Made by a program: the position numbers and the translations under genes
Notes under the pieces: generated by a model
Database searches by the model: none
What the model was told of the DNA's origin: nothing
What the model saw: only the letters and a program-made list of their open reading frames with translations
Origin: Coniferiporia sulphurascens
Lineage: Eukaryota; Basidiomycota; Agaricomycetes; Hymenochaetales; Hymenochaetaceae
Assembly (NCBI GenBank): GCA_002794785.1
Contig: NBBA01000001.1
Location: forward strand, 2,728,001-2,792,000
Reading direction: 5' to 3'
DNA length: 64,000 nucleotides
Shown here: positions 57,067 to 64,000 of the stretch, in pieces
How positions within the stretch are numbered: position 1 is the first letter of the stretch
Layout: each line of letters starts with the position of its first letter

Positions 57067-57886
57067 ATGGAAATCGACCTTAGCTTTGGCTCTCCGACCG
57101 AGTCTGTGCAAGACTCAGGCCCTTCTATGCCACAATCTGCTTTGCCAGAAGGATTTCATCAGCCTGCACCAGGAATCCCAGACTTTCAGTGTGAGCAATT
57201 GTGGACTGCGCCCTATCATATCTGTTGCTCACTATGCCTTTAGCATTGCCACAAAAGGATCCGATTCGCGAGTTATGCGTAAAGGTTCACATCCGCCGGT
57301 CGGGCAAGGACTCGTGGTCTTATCTTGGGAGAGCTTTTGTTACCCAAGAGTTCATCGGGCATACGTCACGCGTTGGTAAGTACGAGTTAGCTGCATCCTT
57401 TGCGACTTCATCATATGCATCCGTTACAGTCGTTCGCTCTGCTGCCTCCGGCAAGATCATGGTTACATTCTCTGAGGTACGTTCCTTATCATGGCTGAAT
57501 GCTCTCTCTGACGTGTGCTTCAACTTACGTCGCTGTGTTTGCAGACCTCTGACTTGCAAGCCGAGAAACGCGGTAATTTCGTGGTGATTTCGTGCGTAGA
57601 AGGCGCTAGCGTCGTATCATGGTCCTTAAATGTACGCCAGATCCCGCTGGGTGCTAACTGATTGCTAACGTGTGTCTAGACAATGAACAACGCGGAAACT
57701 TTGAAACTTCTGGCCAGCATCGAGCTCGCTTGTTACAGGTGTCGACAAGCTCTTGCAGATCCCAAGACCCACTCGAAGTTGCGCCGGAGGATAGAGCGCG
57801 TCATCAAGGAGGACAGACGAAGAAGGCACCGTAGAAGGCGCGATGAGGACAATATGGTCGAGGCATTTGGGAAACAGCAGCTCTAA
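57067..57886 (+). CDS. Conserved basidiomycete protein with basic C-terminal helix, function unknown
   Basis: Rebuilt from five exons. Exon 1 starts MEIDLSFGSPTESVQDSGPS and ends PGIPDFQ. It joins (phase 1, GTGAGC...TTTAG) to SLPQKDPIRELCVKVHIRRS and SWSYLGRAFVTQEFIG, then VVVRSAASGKIMVTFSE, EKRGNFVVISCVEGASVVSW and NNAETLKLLASIELACYRCR. It ends with a very basic helix, EDRRRRHRRRRDEDNM. The beta-rich middle followed by an amphipathic helix (ETLKLLASIELACYR) is the outline of a PH/RanBP1/EVH1-like domain; this is inference from pattern only. The consistent splice phases support a real gene. The RRRR tail may bind nucleic acid or act as nuclear signal. About 200 residues. Confidence 0.72.
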
Positions 57887-58359
57887 GTGTTTAGGCATCT
57901 CGATCTGCGCATTGGACTTAGATGTTTCCGTTTCAATTCTTAACTGGAATTAATGCGACAAGTTCGCTTCGTCGACTTAAGGCATTTAGGCATTGCCACA
58001 CTTTATTCCTCCTGACCTTCATCATGTTTTAACTGTTCCGTGATCGATTAATGTGCACCTCCCCTTATTCCGTTTTTTGTATTTGTATCTGTCTCTGAAT
58101 TATATGTCTACCACCTGAGATTACAACACCTCAGGTGGGTTCTGTAGTCTATAAATGCGCGTGAATGATAATGCAGTTTCACAAATGTAGGAACGGTGGG
58201 AAAGGTCGAGGTGATATGGAAGGTCTGCTAATTAAAGCAAACTAAGAATGAGAACCGAAAAATGAAGCTGGCTTGAGGAAATATATGTGCACAATCGATG
58301 TGCGAGGACAAGAAGACGTGATACTACGAAAGATAAGCAAATTAATACTCGATAGTCAA
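57887..58359. other. Convergent intergenic region
   Basis: About 470 bp between two convergent genes. AT-rich, with a perfect 9-bp inverted repeat at 58111-58138 and no open frame worth noting. Confidence 0.5.
58111..58138. repeat. Inverted repeat, 9-bp arms with 10-nt loop
   Basis: CCACCTGAG at 58111-58119 and CTCAGGTGG at 58130-58138 are perfect reverse complements. The hairpin lies about 225 bp past the stop codon of each flanking gene, so it could fold in either 3' UTR. It may equally be chance or a remnant of a small mobile element. Confidence 0.75.
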
Positions 58360-60068
58360 TTAGATATTAGCGGCATGAAATTGCCCCCGTTCCTCTTTAA
58401 TAGACGAGACGCGACGGTCAGCGTACTGCGGCGGCAGCTCAACCACATCATTGTTATCGATAGATGCATTCGCATCATCTAGATCGGTGTGCAATACGAA
58501 TCGCGGTGTTCCACGCACAGAAAAACCTCCCAGTGATGCTTTGTTGGACGAAGTAGCCGCACCAGAAGTGGCGGAGTTAGGTAGTGAAGGACGACGGGTG
58601 TGCTCTTGCTCTTGAGTATTGGAGTTCGTCAGCGCCGAGACGGGGCTCAGTGGACCGCCAACATCCGATCTCGAGGCGGAGCGCCGGTTCGCGCCGTGAA
58701 TATACGCGCCCGATGAAAGCTGCACAGAATGGCCATTTGCCGTCGAGACACTTGAGGGCATTATAAATGGACTCGGAATGTAGTCGTCACTTTGCAGAGT
58801 AAAAGAAGCATTATGCAAGGAGCGGGTGCTCGGGGGAAAAAGGTCGAGGGAAGCAGGGGCTCGCCGCATCCTATAAGGGATGAAGGAGCTGCGTGCGCGA
58901 GAAACGCGCGAGGAGCCTCCGACGATTACGTCTTGCGTATAGTGTGCATTAGGACTAGCACTTTCACCTCGTCGTCGGCGTGAACAGAAAACGAAAGACA
59001 ATAGCACTATTGCTGTGAAGGCGACACCGCCCAAGACCGCACCAGCAATCGCACCGGCATTGGGGCCAGCTTTGGCCCGAACTGTTTCTGTTGCACTAGG
59101 TACACTAGTCTGTATTGACGAGTCATCCAAGGTGGAGTGGGGAGATGTAGCACTGATGCACGACGAATCGTCGCTGTCTCCGACTATCCTTAGGTCGGAA
59201 CTTCCGCCTGTTCGACCTTTTGAATCCGACATTATAAAAGTGATGGATGTGCCCGATGTGACACTTGCCAACCAGTCGAAGCTCGTCGGACCCTGGGGAG
59301 GGTCGAGTTCGAATGCTTGACCAAGAGGAATTAGACCCTGCGAAGAGAAGACTTTGATATATATAAAATGACACGCGGGTGAGAGATAATCAATGTATAC
59401 CAGAATTCTAACAGGTTGAATTGCGCCTTGATAACCCTCGAACGTGAATGTGCTTGTGAGAAAGAACCCCGTTCTGTCAGTAAAGCCGACGACGGTACTA
59501 CGATATACGAATAATCCCACCGGCACTGCTGTAAGGCCGAATTCAACTGAAAAGTAAAGTCTGGACTACGTTCCGTAGTATTACAGCGCGTTCCATTACT
59601 GGACGGGCCCCCCACAGTAAGTACACTTGATATCCCACCGGATGCAAAGCCAGTTGCATCCGACATGGTAAGTATAAATTGTTGCGTCGCATTGAGGACG
59701 AGTTGTATCGAAAAAGACCCGTTCCCAGAGCTTTCATCGAAAGCCGAATTAGGCAAGGTGATGTTTTGGGGGACGTTAAAGAACTGGGAGGATGTGTAAA
59801 GATGATTAGAAATTTAGGCGATGGCCGTGTGTAGAGCGCGGAGCCGTACTGGGATGATAAGCAGCGAATACGGCCCGCGTCCGCCTGGGTCACAAGCTGG
59901 TTAGCCAAGTGGGCTGAGGGGACGGAGATTGATCGACCTACCTGACCAGGAAATGTCGAGGCTACCGCACTGTGTAGGAACCCCGTATGAGAAATTAAAG
60001 GCAAGCACACTGGCCGGCCAACGGAGGACGAGGAGTACGAGAAGAGACACGACCCGGGGTAGCCACAT
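58360..60068 (-). CDS. Single-pass cell-surface protein with signal peptide (putative wall sensor)
   Basis: Type I membrane protein. The start is chosen at 60068 because it gives a clear signal peptide, MWLPRVVSLLVLLVLRWPAS followed by VLAFNFSYGVPTQCGSLD. The ectodomain has N-glycosylation sites (LNATQQF, NGTRCNTT) and beta-sandwich-like repeats: SFSIQLVLNATQQFILTMSD, then TSFDWLASVTSGTSITFIMS, both ending in a Gly/Ser segment such as GFASGGISSVLTVG. A Ser/Thr-rich stalk (TSVPSATETVRAKAG) leads to a membrane span, AIAGAVLGGVAFTAIVLLSF, and basic stop-transfer CSRRRRG. The cytosolic tail of about 200 residues is disordered, with ELPPQYADR near the end; TAG/TAA before 58360. This layout is common in mushroom genomes and resembles wall-stress sensors; role inferred only. 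Confidence 0.78.
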
Positions 60069-60557
60069 ACTAACCAGGATGGAGGGGGTGGAATAGCCCG
60101 AAGGGCATTTAACGTCGAGGACGACGCGACGGGGCGTCTCAACGCATGGAAGACGGTGGACAGGATGGGAGTGTGTAGCGACGACGTGAAGCCGCATGTA
60201 TGATGAGTGCGATAACGCATTTCATCTGGCGTGTAGCGACAGTGCGGCGGGAGTTTCCCTGGCGATGAATGGCGAGCGTGGGGTGCACTGGCACTTTTGT
60301 ACACTTCTGTACACTTTCGTGCGCCAATTGTACACCTCTAATATGCTCCTGTAATCATTTTGTGGGCATTTTGTCATTTTGTAAACTTTTGTGCACTCGT
60401 AAGCCCGTCCCTAGCGGTCCGCTCACAGCCGAGCAAATCCGATGGGATTGCCTACTTATATCAGTCCACTCAGTTTGTCTCCAGTTTGCTCTCTCACCAT
60501 CCTCATCCCGCCATCCACAACCCTCCGTTCCCCGTTGTCCCGCAACCCTTCTCAACC
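60069..60557. promoter_or_regulatory. Divergent promoter region, surface protein/GND1
   Basis: 489 bp between divergent starts. It holds three TGTACA palindromes at 60298, 60308 and 60329, then ATTTTGT-type repeats at 60356-60392. A TATA-like CTTATATC lies at 60455-60462 about 100 bp before the GND1 ATG, followed by a CT-rich leader (60481-60557). Confidence 0.55.
60298..60334. promoter_or_regulatory. Phased TGTACA motif cluster
   Basis: Three perfect TGTACA hexamer palindromes begin at 60298, 60308 and 60329, that is 10 and 21 bp apart, close to one and two helical turns. All would lie on one face of the DNA, as expected for cooperative binding of a dimeric factor. No factor is assigned. 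Confidence 0.45.
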
Positions 60558-62606
60558 ATGTCTAATGCAGTGTACGTTCCCGGAAATCAAATCAAACTCT
60601 TGTCCTAAATCCTCCCTGTATGCAGTGGCGACATCGGTCTCATCGGTTTGGCCGTCATGGTATCCATCTCGTCGTCTGTGCGCCAAAAGTCGGCTGATCC
60701 GCCCCTGACACGCGCATATAGGGTCAAAATCTCATTCTTAATATGAACGACAAGGGCTTTACTGTCGTCGCATACAACCGCACGACGTCCAAGGTCCAGC
60801 AGTTTCTCGACAATGAGGCGAAGGGTACGGTCCAATTATCTCATTCGCACGTCATCATTACAAATGCGCCTTATCAGGAACAAAGGTCGTCGGCGCGTTC
60901 TCCATTGAGGAACTCGTCGCTAAACTAAAGACGCCGCGCAAAATCGTCCTTCTTGTCAAGGCTGGTCCTGCCGTCGATGGTTTCATCCAGCAGCTTCTTC
61001 CCTTCCTTGAGAAGGGAGACATCGTCATCGACGGTGGCAACTCGCACTACCCCGATTCAATCCGTCGCACGCAGGAGCTTGAGGCCAAGGGCCTACTCTT
61101 CGTTGGCTCGGGTGTCTCCGGCGGCGAGGAGGGTGCGCGTTACGGTCCTTCGCTCATGCCCGGCGGTTCCCCGGCCGCTTGGCCGGCGATCAAGCCTATT
61201 TTCCAGGCGGCGGCCGCCCAGGTTGAAGGCGAGCCCTGCTGCGATTGGGTCGGTGAGACTGGCTCTGGACACTATGTGAAAATGGTCCACAACGGTAGTT
61301 ATCCATCCTCCTGAAAATATGTGGAAGCATGTATTGACATTTGGTCAAAGGTATTGAGTATGGAGATATGCAGCTTATCGCCGAGGCGTATGACATCCTT
61401 AAGCGCGGGTTGGGTCTCCACGAAGATGAAATTGCCACCATTTTTGACAAGTGGAACAAGGGCGTCCTCGACTCTTTCCTGATTGACATTACCGCGAACA
61501 TTCTTAGATTCAAAGATGACGATGGGGAGCCCCTTGTTACCAAGATCCTCGACCAGGCTGGCCAGAAGGGAACGGGTAAATGGACCGCCATTGCTGCTCT
61601 TGATGCCGGAACTGCCGGTGAGCTTGCTCTTCTTTTTCCTGACAAAAGGCTACTTGAGATTAATAAAATATATGCGTGTAGTCACTCTCATCGGCGAGGC
61701 TGTATTCGCTCGCTGCCTTTCGGCCATCAAAGCTGAGCGCACCCGTGCCAGTAAAATTATCTCCGGGCCTCAGAAGGAGGCTTTCCGTGGCGACAAGCAG
61801 CAGTTCATTGATGATCTTGAGCAAGCTCTTTACGCGTCCAAGATCATCTCTTACACACAGGGCTTCATGCTTATGAGAGAGACTGCGAAAGAGGTAGACT
61901 AGGAGGTTCCTTCTTTTGTCGCTGAATCTTACGACTAATCCGGTATATATAGTTGAAATGGAACTTGAACTACGCCGGCATCGCGCGCATGTGGCGAGGT
62001 GGCTGCATCATAAAGGTGAGTTCGTCCGGAGAATATTGGCACGTAAATCTGGCTCACTTCGATCTAGTCTGTTTTCCTCGGAGACATCACCAAGGCTTAC
62101 GAGAAGACGCCCGACCTTGAATCTCTCCTATTTGACGACTTCTTCAACAGAGGTAAGTAAATTTATAATTTCTTCAAGCCCGCACTGACAAGCAATTGTT
62201 CCATAGCGGCGCACAAAGCGCAGCCAGGTTGGAGGCGTGTGATTGCTCAGGCCGTTCTCTGGGGTATCCCAACACCGGCTTTCAGCACTGCGTTGGCATT
62301 CTTCGATGGTTACAGGAGCGAAGTTGTTCCTGCCAATCTTCTACAGGCCCAGGTATTGAGTTGGCTGGCCTCTCTTTTTTGTGTGACTCACCTTGATATT
62401 TTCAGCGCGACTACTTCGGTGCGCACACCTTCAGAGTTGTGCCTGGGAAAGAGAACGAGAGACTCAAAGCTGGCGAGGACATCCGTGAGTTTATTTGCGA
62501 TCTAATATTGTCTTCTGCATACAATGACAATCGTGTACGCATATATTCAGACATCAACTGGACTGGACGTGGTGGTAATGTATCATCATCTACCTACAAC
62601 GCCTGA
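60558..62606 (+). CDS. GND1: 6-phosphogluconate dehydrogenase, decarboxylating
   Basis: Third enzyme of the oxidative pentose phosphate pathway, turning 6-phosphogluconate and NADP+ into ribulose 5-phosphate, CO2 and NADPH in the cytosol. A 14-nt first exon (ATG TCT AAT GCA GT) joins [12 protein letters not shown], then [20 protein letters not shown], the NADP Rossmann part. Next come [27 protein letters not shown] and [20 protein letters not shown]. The active-site region is [20 protein letters not shown], completed across an intron, with the family lysine and histidine. The C-terminus shows [45 protein letters not shown] and ends [19 protein letters not shown] 62604-62606. About 490 residues, normal length. 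It supplies NADPH, which NoxA in the same window consumes. Confidence 0.97.
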
Positions 62607-62816
62607 AGAACCAAAGGAGAGGGAAGAGGCGCGGTGAACTTAGAATGTGTGCTGGGCATAACATAACGAGTAGCGAGTACGATATGTGTATGGCTGAGGC
62701 AGACGAAGAAATCGAAAACTGTATACCGATTCCTAATTGATAGCCAAAATAAGCAATACTACCCGATGTGGATCAGAATTTCCTTTAGGCAAAATTATCT
62801 TTCCATAGTACTCGCC
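62607..62816. other. Short intergenic region
   Basis: 210 bp between two plus-strand genes, serving as GND1 3' flank and upstream region of the next gene. Nothing else seen. Confidence 0.4.
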
Positions 62817-64000
62817 ATGTGCGGAATTTTAGTGTCCGTGCAGCGTGTAGAAGATGTCAATGCAGATTTCGAAATTTTATGGGAGCATCTCAAGGTTGCT
62901 AATGCTGCACGCGGTACGCCAAGACGGTATGTATCTGCAATTTCTTTTACTCAGTGGACTTTTATACTAGGTCCCGATGCGCATGATTGCCATCAGGTTA
63001 TCGTTGCGACGGACGAAGGGTCTTCTTTAGATGTCCGCTTTTTTGCGAGTGAGCTAAGACTTAGGGGAAATAGGCCCGTAATCCAGCCCCATAGAAGCTC
63101 TGAGGCCGCATTTTGCTGGAATGGCGAAGTCTGTGCGACTGAAATTTTTTTATCGCGTTCATATTGCTTATCCTCTCACCCAGATATTTGAGGGCTTGGA
63201 GGTTAGTAGCCAAGTCAATACTACAGCAAATCACTAATTTACCAACCTAATAGCTCAGTGCATCCGAAAATGATGGCGTCAAACTTTTTCAGAAGATCAA
63301 AGATATGAGTGACCCCGAAACAGAGCTTCCGAAAACGCTGCAAGACATCGAGGGACCGTAAGCGTTTTCGTATACTATATGCCAGAGATCAAGTTTATGA
63401 ATGATTGCCCCTTCAGATACGCCTTGACGTATTTTCATGTATATCACAGCTATCCCCTTCTTGACCTCAACCAGGTGTCTGACCACATGAGACTGTTATA
63501 GAGCAATTCGAAAAGGATATATTTTGGCAGAGACCCACTCGGTCGTCGTTCGCTTTTAATCCACCGGCCGACGCACCAAAGACCAATCTTCCTTGTGATG
63601 TCAGTCTCCACCGAGACGAATTCAATATACCCACTAGAGGAGGTAAACACAGAACAACTACACTGTTTGGAGTTGAATAAGTGGAATTTGAACAATGTAA
63701 GTTAGATTCCTAAGCAGTCATGTTGTGTAACTTGTACTTCTGAACTATTAGAATGATTACGACCCCGTCAATTTCCTCCATGTCGTTTCGCAATTCGGGA
63801 ATACGTTGCAAACAGGCATTTTCGTAATGTCATGATTCCATGGTCTACGTATTCCCTCCTAATGAATTTTGCAGGGCTCACCGGCGAAGGTCAACAGACT
63901 TGTTACGGACTCGCCACCCATAGAGGATCCTACAACGGCTATTCCCAAAGAGTTGTCAGATGCTGTTGACGGTCTCTTGGCACACCTCAGCCGAAGCGTC
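62817..64000 (+). CDS. ASNSD1-like asparagine synthetase domain protein (3' truncated by window)
   Basis: N-terminal part of a class II glutamine amidotransferase/asparagine-synthase-like protein. It starts MCGILVSVQRVEDVNADFEI, so Cys2 becomes the N-terminal nucleophile after Met removal. Then come ILWEHLKVANAARG, ASELRLRGNRPVIQPH and AAFCWNGEVCATE, followed after introns by ENDGVKLFQKIKDMSDPETE and DIEGPYALTYFHV. This order matches ASNSD1 homologues rather than housekeeping asparagine synthetase, whose opening reads MCGI(F/L)A. The WNGE motif is the amidotransferase Asn-Gly loop. Exons become short and hard to join after 63.4 kb (IEQFEKDIFWQR is one), and the synthetase domain lies beyond the window end. 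Confidence 0.78.

Noticed and set aside
59543..60304. 253-codon minus-strand frame overlapping the surface-protein start
   Set aside because: It competes with the frame that gives a clean signal peptide and ectodomain, and has no domain of its own.
1..64000. Transposons, secondary-metabolite cluster, CRISPR or prokaryotic operon-like system
   Set aside because: No reverse transcriptase, integrase, transposase, long terminal or direct repeats, PKS/NRPS core enzymes or spaced repeats were visible; the noxA, nitrilase and carrier genes are not arranged as a metabolic cluster.

Overview
The window is nuclear DNA of a filamentous basidiomycete, most likely a mushroom-forming Agaricomycete. The evidence is dense genes on both strands, many short introns (about 50-65 nt, GT...AG with CTNA-type branch points), CT-rich leaders before start codons, and fungal families such as BCK1, GPI1, NoxA, septin CDC3, MED16, STS1/Cut8 and GID8. 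Genes are intron-broken, so the loci below were rebuilt by joining open segments at plausible splice sites and matching them to known families from memory. No tRNA, rRNA, CRISPR array or convincing transposon was seen.

Layout. 1-7 kb: 3' end of INCENP, septin CDC3, an unknown acidic-tailed protein, a nitrilase and a CZIB/UPF0587 zinc protein. 7.8-15.7 kb (minus strand): the MAPKKK BCK1, GID8 and RRP15. 16-28 kb: an ankyrin-DIL protein, GPI1, a CtIP/Sae2 homologue, kinetochore MIS14/NSL1 and a fungal DLH/NTF2-like protein. 28-37 kb: a rhomboid protease, MED16, proteasome chaperone PAC3 and proteasome tether STS1/Cut8. 37-44 kb: a PPR-like protein, a REX4-like exonuclease homologue that has lost most catalytic residues, a mitochondrial carrier and a RING-CH membrane protein. 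45-57 kb: NUP155/170, MAD2, NADPH oxidase NoxA and TAF5. 57-64 kb: an unknown basic-tailed protein, a single-pass surface protein, 6-phosphogluconate dehydrogenase and the 5' part of an ASNSD1-like gene.

Functionally this is mostly housekeeping. It is noticeably rich in chromosome-segregation and cell-division genes (INCENP, CDC3, SAE2, MIS14, STS1, MAD2, NUP155). Several sit head to head with gaps of 66-249 bp: SAE2/MIS14, MED16/PAC3 and NUP155/MAD2. The most unusual single gene is the REX4-like pseudo-exonuclease at 39.9-40.9 kb. In its best alignable frame four of the five DEDDh catalytic residues are replaced, while reading frame, introns and fold motifs are kept.
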